DNA of 6,696 nt from an uncultured Lachnospiraceae bacterium (GTDB taxonomy: Bacteria > Bacillota > Clostridia > Lachnospirales > Lachnospiraceae). The DNA is taken from assembly GCA_902783395.1 (NCBI GenBank), contig CACZRA010000117.1:1-6696 (forward strand). Direction: 5' to 3'. The notes beneath the pieces were generated by a model. That model made no database searches, was not told where the DNA came from, and worked only from the letters and a program-made list of their open reading frames with translations. Position numbers and translations under genes: made by a program. Shown here piece after piece: positions 1 to 6,457 of this stretch (position 1 is the first letter of the stretch; the number at the start of each line of letters is the position of its first letter).

Positions 1-336
1 AACAAAAACGGTATATTTCTGTCCGACTGCAAACTTGTCCTTGTACGTGCTGCTGTATGATCCCGTCATTGACTGATATGACTGACCATTATACTCATAT
101 TCAAATACGGGTGTAACAGCATTTGATGACTTATTGCCATCCGTACCGGTATCGTCCGAGCGCTCAAAGCCTACAACTTCTGCCTGCACCTCCTCGGTAC
201 ACCTTGCTCTGGCATTCGCATCCTGCTTTGCCATAAAGGACGAAATAAAAAACATGCCTATGCCCACAAACGCAAATATTATCGGAGCAAAAAACCTGCC
301 TATGGGACCTGAACTGGATCTTGTAGTAACTCTCAT
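1..336 (-). CDS. DUF3592-like membrane-anchored protein, 3' end beyond the window
   Basis: The first 112 residues are present; the gene runs off the left edge. After a short basic N-terminus (MRVTTRSSSGPIGR) there is one hydrophobic segment at about residues 15-35, rich in Phe, Ile and Gly. An Ala/Arg stretch with Cys46 follows (ARARCTEEV), then a beta-rich part with 'PVFEYEYNGQSYQS' (76-89) and 'KFAVGQKYTVFV' (101-112). This order (one TM helix, A-x-ARCT-x-x-V-x-A, PVFEYEYNG, VG-x-x-x-x-V) is the pattern I know from DUF3592 proteins of Firmicutes; their function is unknown. The Thr/Asp/Ser-rich insert at about 60-74 looks like a flexible loop. The ATG has a well-placed GAGGAG at 345-350 (8 nt spacer), which lies inside the last codons of the upstream ORF. 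The two are therefore probably co-transcribed and translationally coupled. The segment beyond the TM is likely outside the cell, but topology is inferred. Confidence 0.8.
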   Translation of the reverse strand, partial: MRVTTRSSSGPIGRFFAPIIFAFVGIGMFFISSFMAKQDANARARCTEEVQAEVVGFERSDDTGTDGNKSSNAVTPVFEYEYNGQSYQSMTGSYSSTYKDKFAVGQKYTVFV

Positions 337-338
337 TT

Positions 339-695
339 TTATATCTCCTCGTATACTTTCCGCCCTGCTTTCAGGACTTTCTTTTTGTACTTTGTCATTT
401 TATACGGAATATTTTCCTGCCTTGTCAGCTGTTTGGGGTATTCGGTCGTTTTTCGTGTATATCCGGTATTAAGCATCTCTACCAATGCAACGTAGTTCGG
501 ATACTTGTCGTCATAAAGCCCCAGGCATGCATCCATACCGTGATTGGTTGAAAAAGCTTTTAGCAGCACAGTCTCCCATGAGCCATATTTCTTATACATG
601 TAATCAGGCGAAGGCCCCTCTTCGCTTCCGTAAGGCTTCAGATTACTGGCCTTAGTCTTTGCAAGCCCCTCCTTTTCACATAGTTCGCCCGTCAA
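339..695 (-). CDS. Small basic protein with possible homing-endonuclease-associated 'GSW' repeat; start uncertain, maybe truncated
   Basis: I do not recognise this protein as a whole. With the TTG at 693-695 as start it has 118 residues. Residues 5-48 run LCEKEGLAKTK, a short loop, then PSPDYMYKKYGSWETVLLKAF. That resembles the small helical module found beside homing endonucleases (Pfam HNH_repeat: a helix, 'PS..tyy.rFGSW..aL..aG'), a presumed DNA-binding unit. The C-terminal third is very basic (KMTKYKKKVLKAGRK). The start is unsettled: no Shine-Dalgarno precedes the TTG, and the frame stays open without ATG or GTG up to about position 824. That upstream part encodes a Cys/Asp/Asn-rich stretch ending in CPNEPDHDTDNCHS. 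The only internal ATG (residue 33) would cut the module. The stop TAA lies 2 bases before the DUF3592 start. It could be a genuine small gene with a rare start codon, or the 3' remnant of a longer gene cut off by the neighbouring operon. Coding status is moderate, function speculative. Confidence 0.5.
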   Translation of the reverse strand: MTGELCEKEGLAKTKASNLKPYGSEEGPSPDYMYKKYGSWETVLLKAFSTNHGMDACLGLYDDKYPNYVALVEMLNTGYTRKTTEYPKQLTRQENIPYKMTKYKKKVLKAGRKVYEEI

Positions 696-764
696 AGAAT
701 GACAATTATCTGTATCATGATCCGGTTCATTCGGGCAATCTGACAGCGCCGGCTTTCCGGATAT

Positions 765-792
765 TTGACAAAAAATAAAATCGTGGTATACT
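765..792 (+). promoter_or_regulatory. Sigma-70/SigA-type promoter of the gntR-ABC operon
   Basis: A perfect -35 TTGACA (765-770), a 16-bp A-rich spacer, and a -10 TATACT (787-792) preceded by TGG, which makes an extended -10. Transcription would start near 799, leaving a leader of about 44 bases before the repressor gene. It is the only strong promoter I found in the gap between the divergent genes. Confidence 0.8.
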
Positions 793-796
793 GACC

Positions 797-815
797 GTAT
801 TAGTCGTGATAGTAC
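797..815 (+). promoter_or_regulatory. Candidate GntR operator (imperfect 19-bp palindrome)
   Basis: The sequence reads GTATTA, 7 bases, TAGTAC, so the half-sites are GTANTA and TANTAC. It begins four bases after the -10 and covers the predicted start of transcription, where a bound dimer would block initiation. GntR-family operators are usually palindromes bounded by GT and AC, and YtrA-type regulators normally repress their own operon. The assignment to the gene at 843 is inferred from position and symmetry. Confidence 0.5.
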
Positions 816-842
816 AGTTAATGATCAGGAAAGGGTCCAACG

Positions 843-1232
843 ATGCTATGGAACATTGATTTCCGCGACAAGCGGCCGATTTACGAACAGATAGTGTCGG
901 GAATGGAAGGCGAGATCCTGCGGGGCATACTGCTCCCGGACGAACCGCTGCCAAGTGTGAGAAACCTTGCAATGGAGCTGTCCATAAATCCGAATACTAT
1001 CCAGAAGGCATACCGCCGGCTCGAAGCTGACGGATATACATACTCTGTCCCGGGAAGGGGCAGCTTTGTAAGCGATGTGGAAGGAGTGCGCAATATGAAA
1101 AAGAGAGAAATGCTGCAGAGGATAACCGCGCTGATCTTGGAAGCAAAACAGCTCGGCATTACGGAAAAGGAGATAACCTCTGCGATAAAAGGATCTTCGA
1201 AAGGAGGCTCGTCAGATGATAGAAGCAAATAA
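843..1232 (+). CDS. GntR-family transcriptional repressor, YtrA subfamily
   Basis: A 129-residue regulator. The N-terminal winged helix-turn-helix covers about residues 9-77: KRPIYEQIVSGMEGEIL (helix 1), then the recognition region PSVRNLAMELSINPNTIQKA (37-56) followed by YRRLEADGY, and the wing YSVPGRGSFV (67-76). Only about 50 residues follow, largely helical and charged. This short tail, without a FadR- or HutC-type ligand domain, defines the YtrA subfamily; it serves mainly for dimerisation. The ATG at 843 has GGAAAGGG at 828-835 (7 nt spacer), and the product starts MLWNIDF as is usual for these proteins. It is first in an operon with an ABC ATPase and permease, the classic YtrA context. 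It probably represses its own promoter through the palindrome at 797-815. The inducing signal cannot be read from sequence; relatives respond to cell-envelope antibiotics. The last 17 bases overlap the ATPase gene. Confidence 0.93.
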   Translation: MLWNIDFRDKRPIYEQIVSGMEGEILRGILLPDEPLPSVRNLAMELSINPNTIQKAYRRLEADGYTYSVPGRGSFVSDVEGVRNMKKREMLQRITALILEAKQLGITEKEITSAIKGSSKGGSSDDRSK

Positions 1233-2118
1233 TGTTACAAAAAGATTTGGTGATCTGACTGCCGTGGACGATGTTACACTTACGATCGAAGAGGGTAAAG
1301 TCTTTGGTCTGATAGGAACCAACGGTGCAGGGAAATCCACATTTTTGCGGATGCTTTCGGGGGTTCTGACCCCGGATGAGGGTAATATTGACATCGACGA
1401 TATGAAGATATTCGAGAATCCCGAATGCAAAGAAAAATTCTTTTTTATCTCAGACGAAGCATACTTCTTCCTGAATGCCACTTCGGATGAAATGATGCGT
1501 TTCTATTCAAAATGGTATCCCTCTTATGATAAAGAAAGATACGAAAAACTTATGAACAGCTTCGGCCTTGACCGCAAAAGAAAGATATCTACCTTTTCAA
1601 AAGGAATGAAAAAGCAGCTGTCCATAATCCTGGGGCTTTCCGCAAAGACGAAATATATTTTCTGCGACGAAACCTTCGACGGCCTCGACCCGGTCATGAG
1701 ACAGGCAGTCAAAAGCCTCTTCGCTTCGGATATGTCGGAACGGGATTTCACTCCGATAATAGCCTCCCACAATCTCCGGGAGCTTGAAGACATCTGTGAT
1801 ACCGTAGGACTCCTTCATAAAGGAGGTATGCTCATGTCTGAGGATCTGGATGAGGTAAAGGGGGACGTCCATAAGATCCAGGTAGTATTTCCGACGGATA
1901 CAGATTATGCACCGTTACTTGACAGGCTCCGCGTTCTCGAAAATGAAAAACGCGGTTCTCTTCTTACGCTTATCGTCCGCGGACAGGAAAAAGAAATAAA
2001 AGACATATTGAGTGAAGGAAGTCCGGTATTTATGGAGTCACTTCCTCTTTCACTCGAAGAAATATTCATTACATCAACGGGGGTAGAAGGCTATGACATC
2101 AAAAAGATCATTTATTGA
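1216..2118 (+). CDS. ABC transporter ATP-binding protein (YtrB/EcsA-like exporter ATPase)
   Basis: A 300-residue cytoplasmic ATPase that would drive the permease encoded next. Walker A is GTNGAGKST (34-42). The signature is the degenerate FSKGMKKQ (127-134), Walker B is YIFCDE (D151, catalytic E152), the D-loop is GLD (156-158), and the switch histidine is H185. All catalytic residues are present, so it should hydrolyse ATP. At the Q-loop position (FFFISDEAYFF, about residue 80) the usual Gln, often Glu in this subgroup, appears to be Asp. After about residue 215 a small non-conserved C-terminal domain follows, ending with the 'SLEEIFI' motif typical of ABC-2 type exporter ATPases. The start at 1216 is set by AAGGAGG at 1201-1207 (8 nt spacer), which lies inside gntR. 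The gene overlaps gntR by 17 bases and the permease by 26, so the three are tightly coupled. The substrate is unknown; export or envelope-stress defence is inferred from the YtrA-type context. Confidence 0.94.
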   Translation: MIEANNVTKRFGDLTAVDDVTLTIEEGKVFGLIGTNGAGKSTFLRMLSGVLTPDEGNIDIDDMKIFENPECKEKFFFISDEAYFFLNATSDEMMRFYSKWYPSYDKERYEKLMNSFGLDRKRKISTFSKGMKKQLSIILGLSAKTKYIFCDETFDGLDPVMRQAVKSLFASDMSERDFTPIIASHNLRELEDICDTVGLLHKGGMLMSEDLDEVKGDVHKIQVVFPTDTDYAPLLDRLRVLENEKRGSLLTLIVRGQEKEIKDILSEGSPVFMESLPLSLEEIFITSTGVEGYDIKKIIY

Positions 2119-4231
2119 TATGATGAGGGAGGATCTAAGGCGGAGAATATGGCCGATCGCCCTGGCGCTCATCGGATTTTTCTTTGCTTTTCCCGTACTT
2201 GCTCTCATAAAGCTGGAGGATCATGTGAACTCGCTGAATCAGGGACTGGACAGTTTAGTCTCTTTACAGCATTCCTTTACCGTATATACCCTGGGTCCCA
2301 ACAACGGCTTTGCAATAGCAGGTCTTATGATAATGGCGGTCCTTAATGCGATCCACGGCATGAAATACCTGCACAACAGGCAGGAGGCTGATTTTTACGG
2401 CTCCATACCGGTTCTCCGGACAACAAAATTTAATGCGGCTTTTGTGAACGGCATATTGATCGCGCTGCTCCCCTATATCCTGATGCAGATCCTCGCTGTA
2501 ATGATAGGTGCTTCCAGAGGCTTCATCACCGGTGAAGGCATCCTTTTCACTGTTGAGACCCTCGTCCTGGAGACAGTAGGATTTCTCATTATCTATACGG
2601 TGATCGTACTTGCCTGCGTACTCACAGGTCATACTGCAGTTGCCGTAGCAGCAGGCGGGGTGCTTTCATTTGCGCTTCCTTCATATATGGTGCTTATCGA
2701 AGCATACAAAAGCATGTTCTTCATCACCCTGTATGAAGAGACCATGAATAAAACCTGGTATCTGTGTCCCTTTACGCTTTTTATGAATATACTTGTTTCA
2801 AAGACTGACGGCGGACTGTCCCAGACCGGATATCATCTTAAGAATGTCCTTACGGCAGCAGTTACCCTCGTTATTTCGATCGTGATCTACTTAATTACAA
2901 ATAAGCTGGTAAAGATCCGTCCTGCGGAGGCCGCCGGTAAGTCAATGTCCTTCGAGAAGACCAAGCCTTTTATCAAAGTCATCATCATGATCCCCGTAGC
3001 AATGACCTTCGGCGCCTTCTTCCCGTCATTTACCAACGGCAGCACAACCTATCCCTGGCTTGTGTTCGGACTTATCGTGGGTATCATCCTGGGTCATGCA
3101 GTCATAGAGATCATATATGAGTTTGATTTCAAGGCCTGCATGCACCATATACCCTCGGGCCTTGTCGCTGCCGTCATAACCGCAGCCGTGGCTTTATTCT
3201 TCGTATTTGATTTTACGGGCTATGACACGAAGCTTCCGGACAGGGACAAGACCGTAAGCGCAGCGGTCTTTATTCCGGGGATCGAAAACGGAATGTACGG
3301 CAGGGGATATGCATTATACGGTGAAGAAAGCTACTACATGTCGGACAGCGATATATGCATGTCGAATATGAACCTCACCGATATAGACGATGTATATGTC
3401 CTCGCCCGTGCCGGATGTGATTATGCAAAGAAATACAGATGGCACGGATCCGCCCCCGATAAAAATATCGACTATGAGGATAACCCCGGATACAATCAGA
3501 TCAGTCTTACCCTGAGAAATGCCTCGGGACATGAATACAAAAGATCGTATTATATCGATACCAAAGACGCAGAGATATTCGATGCCTTAAGCCGCATCTA
3601 TTCTACAGAAGCCTTCAGGAAAAATACCTATGAGGTGCTGGCCGACACAGATAAGCTGCAGGATGCAGATGTTAACATCATCAGATATGACAGCTCGGGC
3701 TATACCGAGACAGCAGATTCCGTATCACGGAAAGATACGAAAAGACTCGTTGAAGCGATGACAAAGGAGACCGAAGCACTGACACTTGACTATCTCCGCG
3801 AGGAAGCACCGATAGGATATCTTGAGTTTGAACTGAAGCCCGGCATCACCCCGGAGGAAGATATTACCTACTACGATACCAACAGGCCCGTAGGATACCT
3901 GTATCCGTCATATACGGAAACCCTTTCGATCCTTAAGGATCTTGGAATAGATGTCCGCGAAAGAAATGATCCCGGCAATGTAGATTACGTTCTGAAGCTC
4001 ATCTATGATGATGACGGAAACGATATATCGGAGAGGATCTCTGACAGAGCGGAGATCGAAAAGCTGTTTCCCGATCTCGTAAATCAGGACTATGCAGCCG
4101 TAAACTATGCCGTTTTCGAAGCGATACACGTTCCTTCCTATGAGGTGCATTATAAACCGGCGAGCATCCGCGAAGAATATGAAGGCAGCAATGTTGAATT
4201 CTGTGTGCAAAAAGTAAAACCCGAGGGCTGA
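2093..4231 (+). CDS. ABC transporter permease with large C-terminal extracytoplasmic domain (DUF6449-like)
   Basis: A 712-residue membrane protein. Roughly nine or ten hydrophobic segments occur, near residues 18-38, 71-88, 117-139, 152-177, 180-203, 222-236 (weak), 252-268, 293-310, 320-341 and 355-373. Between the second and third is HNRQEADFYGSIPVLRTTKF (94-113). This matches the cytoplasmic 'R..vDFY.SlPi.R..lf' coupling motif of YtrC/YtrD-type permeases and marks it as partner of the ATPase. From about residue 374 to the end is a hydrophilic region of about 340 residues with no further membrane segment. It is rich in Asp, Tyr and Glu and likely lies outside the membrane. I believe it corresponds to the Pfam domain DUF6449, known from Firmicute permeases. 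It could sense or hold a ligand. The first ATG (2093) overlaps the ATPase gene by 26 bases and has a G-run at 2079-2083; Met10 is an alternative start without a ribosome site. A single permease implies a homodimer. Confidence 0.88.
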   Translation: MTSKRSFIDMMREDLRRRIWPIALALIGFFFAFPVLALIKLEDHVNSLNQGLDSLVSLQHSFTVYTLGPNNGFAIAGLMIMAVLNAIHGMKYLHNRQEADFYGSIPVLRTTKFNAAFVNGILIALLPYILMQILAVMIGASRGFITGEGILFTVETLVLETVGFLIIYTVIVLACVLTGHTAVAVAAGGVLSFALPSYMVLIEAYKSMFFITLYEETMNKTWYLCPFTLFMNILVSKTDGGLSQTGYHLKNVLTAAVTLVISIVIYLITNKLVKIRPAEAAGKSMSFEKTKPFIKVIIMIPVAMTFGAFFPSFTNGSTTYPWLVFGLIVGIILGHAVIEIIYEFDFKACMHHIPSGLVAAVITAAVALFFVFDFTGYDTKLPDRDKTVSAAVFIPGIENGMYGRGYALYGEESYYMSDSDICMSNMNLTDIDDVYVLARAGCDYAKKYRWHGSAPDKNIDYEDNPGYNQISLTLRNASGHEYKRSYYIDTKDAEIFDALSRIYSTEAFRKNTYEVLADTDKLQDADVNIIRYDSSGYTETADSVSRKDTKRLVEAMTKETEALTLDYLREEAPIGYLEFELKPGITPEEDITYYDTNRPVGYLYPSYTETLSILKDLGIDVRERNDPGNVDYVLKLIYDDDGNDISERISDRAEIEKLFPDLVNQDYAAVNYAVFEAIHVPSYEVHYKPASIREEYEGSNVEFCVQKVKPEG

Positions 4232-4242
4232 TATGTTTACTA

Positions 4243-4270
4243 TGGGGAGCAGCTCAGACTTCGCTTCCCA
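4243..4270 (+). terminator. Weak 3' hairpin at the convergent gene ends (doubtful terminator)
   Basis: TGGGGAGC (4243-4250) can pair with GCTTCCCA (4263-4270) across a 12-base loop, giving eight pairs with one G-U in the plus-strand RNA. In the minus-strand RNA the same position is an A-C mismatch, so it suits the permease transcript better. It starts 11 bases after the permease stop and includes the stop of the converging glycosyltransferase gene. No U-tract follows, so it is at best a 3' end stabiliser or weak terminator. Confidence 0.25.
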
Positions 4271-5321
4271 CGACACTCTCCCACTCGGCAAGGACGGCGT
4301 AAAATCTCTCCACGCTGCCCTCGTCTACAGACGAATTGAGGAGCTTTTCCATATAAGGAAAGCTCCTCATGTTTATAAGGATCGGATTTTCCCTGTAGCG
4401 CGGAAAGAGTCTCTTGACAGTCTTCTGAAGATGACGGATGCCGTCCGCATCATATATGAGACCGGCTACATGATTGTTTATCAGGGACCTGTTAAAATAA
4501 TTATGTATAAAAAGCGCTTCTGTAAGCTCGGGCTCCTTTTTTAAGAAGCCCTCCTTTCGGAATATCTCATATACCTGCATCCAGGTTATCTCGTTATCGT
4601 GGATATGCTCCTGCTTCTGTGAGAGGTTGCTGCAGGTCCCCATCGGGTTATCCGAATAACGGTGCAAATACTTATTCATAAGATAATACTTCTTTACATG
4701 CATTAATGCAGGTATTGTAAAAAGACTCTCTTCATCAAAAATGCCTTCTGTATATCTGAGATCGTGCTCAAGCACAAAATCTCTTTTATAAAACTTATCC
4801 CAGCATCCCCTCTGCGATCTGCCCCCGAAGAACAGCACTATCCTGTCGCTTATATCACGGATGATAAGGTATTCATCCTCAAGCCCGGAATCAATGTCGT
4901 TCTCAAGCAGGATAGCGTCTCCCTTTTCCTCCTGTTCCTCCACGGACACATCCTTAGACAGGAACGCCGTTATCTCCGCATCCGTTTCCTTTGCTTTGTC
5001 GTACAGAAGCTTAAGAGCATCCGGAACCAGCCAGTCGTCCGAATCAAGATAGGCAATATATTCACCGGTCGCATATTGCAGGGCAAGATTACGGGCAGCT
5101 CCCTGCTTCACGTTTTCATCAAGATTAATGACACAGACACTCTCGGGAAATTCCTTCTCCCAGGCATAAAGATAGTCAAGAGAATTATCGGTTGATGCAT
5201 CATTTATCAGTATTATCTCCAGCGCATCAATACCTATGCTCTGCCGCGCCAGAGAGAGCATGCATCGGTTTATATAGTCGGCCGTATTATATACCGGAAT
5301 AAGAAGGCTGATCTTCTTCAT
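4254..5321 (-). CDS. Family 2 glycosyltransferase (second of a tandem pair)
   Basis: A 355-residue GT-A fold enzyme that transfers a sugar from a nucleotide-sugar to an unknown acceptor. The N-terminus MKKISLLIPVYNTADYINRC is the canonical GT2 start. INDASTDNS (39-47) holds the nucleotide-binding Asp, and YLDSDDWLVP (91-100) contains the DxD-like metal site. RGCWDKFYKRDF (171-182) and GIFDEESLFT (193-202) follow, the latter the usual place of the acidic acceptor-site/catalytic residues in capsule-type GT2 enzymes. Residues from about 220 on are helical and variable. There is no membrane segment, so it is cytosolic or membrane-associated. Its ATG overlaps the stop of the upstream paralogue as ATGA (5318-5321) and has no Shine-Dalgarno of its own, so translation must rely on coupling. 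Shared blocks (QGAARN, YIAYLD-DDWL, RGCWDK, EHDLR, FDEESLFT, YLHRY--NP) show that the two genes are duplicates. Surface polysaccharide synthesis is likely; donor and acceptor are unknown. Confidence 0.92.
   Translation of the reverse strand: MKKISLLIPVYNTADYINRCMLSLARQSIGIDALEIILINDASTDNSLDYLYAWEKEFPESVCVINLDENVKQGAARNLALQYATGEYIAYLDSDDWLVPDALKLLYDKAKETDAEITAFLSKDVSVEEQEEKGDAILLENDIDSGLEDEYLIIRDISDRIVLFFGGRSQRGCWDKFYKRDFVLEHDLRYTEGIFDEESLFTIPALMHVKKYYLMNKYLHRYSDNPMGTCSNLSQKQEHIHDNEITWMQVYEIFRKEGFLKKEPELTEALFIHNYFNRSLINNHVAGLIYDADGIRHLQKTVKRLFPRYRENPILINMRSFPYMEKLLNSSVDEGSVERFYAVLAEWESVVGSEV
4338..4368. repeat. Strong inverted repeat inside the 3' end of the glycosyltransferase gene
   Basis: GAGGAGCTTTTCC (4338-4350) and GGAAAGCTCCTC (4357-4368) form a stem of 12 pairs with one bulged T around the 6-base loop ATATAA. 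It encodes residues 318-328 (MRSFPYMEKLL) of the minus-strand glycosyltransferase. It also lies 107 bases past the stop of the converging permease gene. No T-tract follows on either strand. Confidence 0.6.
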
Positions 5322-6415
5322 GACAGCGGCGTGATGTTGAACTCGCGCATTTCCGCCTCAACCTGAGCCTTTTTCTTCTCCTCCTCTATGATCTTCCAGG
5401 TATCGTTGTACTCCTGGATATTGGATTCATCAACCGGAACCTCTATAAGATTCAAAAGCTCTTTTCTGCTGTCTATTCCGCACAGAGCGGGATTCTTCCT
5501 GTAATCCGGGAAAAGCTCCTTCACAGTCCTCTGCATGGAATTGACCGTATCCACATCCACAAATATTCCCCTGTCCGCCGAAAACTCGAGCGAAAAGATG
5601 AAATAGTTCATGACAAAGAACCACTCAAAAAGCAGATGATCCGTCTCAAGTGTCCCATCGGCTTTAGCAACCTCGTAGGTCGCCATCCAGGTCTTTGAAT
5701 TATCATCCTTCCTCTTTATGTCCGCCATCAGATTGTACGTCGAGCTGATAGGATTCTGATAGTATCTGTGAAGATATTCGTTCAGAAGATAGATCTTGCG
5801 GAAATGAAGATAAGCGGGAGTGGTAAACAGGCTCTCCTCGTCAAATACTCCTTCCGCGAACCTCAGGTCGTGCTCTTCCACAAATTCTCTCCTGAAAAGC
5901 TTGTCCCAGCAGCCTCTCCTGAGCGGACAGTCTCCCATGAAAAAGTCAAATCTCTCCTGAGGATTGTTGATCACGACAAATCTGTTCTTGTACTTGCTTT
6001 TCGTAGTAGGATCGTCCTCATCAGGTCCCACAAAGGTCTTTCTTGACAGATAGTTTACTATGTCTGCATCATTCTGTCTGGCAGCCCTGTATACCTTCTC
6101 TAATGCAGTCGGAAGCAGCCAGTCATCAGCATCAAGGTAGGCAATATAGTCTGCCGTGCAATACTCTCTGGCTATATTCCTCGCAGCCCCCTGCATGATA
6201 TTCTGCTGTAAAGGTATCACGATGATATTGTCCGGATACTTCATCTCCCACAAAAGGATCTTTCCGAGAGTAGCATCCTTTGACGCATCATTTATAAGGA
6301 TTATCTCCAGGTTTTCCATTCCTATGGTCTGATTTTCAAGCGACTTCATGCACCTGTCCAAAAACATGGACACATTATAGCATGGGATAATGACGCTTAT
6401 CTTCTTCTGAGACAT
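5318..6415 (-). CDS. Family 2 glycosyltransferase (first of a tandem pair)
   Basis: A 365-residue GT2 enzyme. MSQKKISVIIPCYNVSMFLD (1-20) is the GT-A opening strand and helix. INDASKDAT (41-49) carries the nucleotide-binding Asp, and YLDADDWLLP (93-102) is the DxD-type metal and donor site. RRGCWDKLFRREF (166-178) and GVFDEESLFT (189-198) match the acceptor-side motifs of capsule and wall polysaccharide transferases, and YLHRYYQNPISST (214-226) follows. The C-terminal part is helical and ends in a charged stretch with EEEKKKAQ (344-351). No signal peptide or membrane helix is seen. GGAGG at 6426-6430 precedes the ATG with a 10-nt spacer, slightly long. The gene starts 36 bases after the purL stop and runs into its paralogue through an ATGA overlap. 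The two proteins probably act in the same pathway, adding successive sugars or forming a pair. Sugar specificity cannot be told from the sequence. Confidence 0.93.
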   Translation of the reverse strand: MSQKKISVIIPCYNVSMFLDRCMKSLENQTIGMENLEIILINDASKDATLGKILLWEMKYPDNIIVIPLQQNIMQGAARNIAREYCTADYIAYLDADDWLLPTALEKVYRAARQNDADIVNYLSRKTFVGPDEDDPTTKSKYKNRFVVINNPQERFDFFMGDCPLRRGCWDKLFRREFVEEHDLRFAEGVFDEESLFTTPAYLHFRKIYLLNEYLHRYYQNPISSTYNLMADIKRKDDNSKTWMATYEVAKADGTLETDHLLFEWFFVMNYFIFSLEFSADRGIFVDVDTVNSMQRTVKELFPDYRKNPALCGIDSRKELLNLIEVPVDESNIQEYNDTWKIIEEEKKKAQVEAEMREFNITPLS

Positions 6416-6434
6416 GGTATGTTATCCTCCTTCA

Positions 6435-6457
6435 CAGTGATCCGGCCTTATTCACTG
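6435..6457 (-). repeat. Small inverted repeat between purL and the glycosyltransferase pair
   Basis: On the minus strand CAGTGA, 11 bases, TCACTG: a perfect 6-bp stem that includes the purL stop codon and ends 4 bases before the GGAGG of the next gene. There is no T-tract, so it does not look like an intrinsic terminator. A hairpin here could affect ribosome access to the downstream gene, but six pairs with an 11-base loop is weak. Confidence 0.3.

Noticed and set aside
134..472. Plus-strand ORF of 112 codons at the left end
   Set aside because: It is antisense to the DUF3592 gene and the small GSW-motif ORF; the minus-strand reading has a ribosome site and a recognisable family pattern.
749..760. 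CCGG-CTTT-CCGG hairpin considered as a terminator or attenuator
   Set aside because: The stem has only 4 bp and no T-tract, and it sits upstream of the promoter, so it would not be in the operon transcript.
696..842. Minus-strand promoter for the two leftmost genes
   Set aside because: A TTGTCA-like box is present on the minus strand near 764-769, but no acceptable -10 lies at the right distance, so I could not support one.
727..1228. Minus-strand ORFs opposite gntR
   Set aside because: The plus strand encodes an unmistakable winged-helix regulator with its promoter and ribosome site; the antisense translations are low-complexity Ser/Pro/Ile-rich.
4233..4544. Plus-strand ORF of 103 codons starting just after the permease stop
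   Set aside because: It lies fully opposite the C-terminal part of a clear glycosyltransferase, has no ribosome site and its translation shows no family features.
4764..5195. Plus-strand ORF of 143 codons inside the glycosyltransferase region
   Set aside because: It is antisense to the conserved GT2 motifs, has no ribosome site and no recognisable domain.
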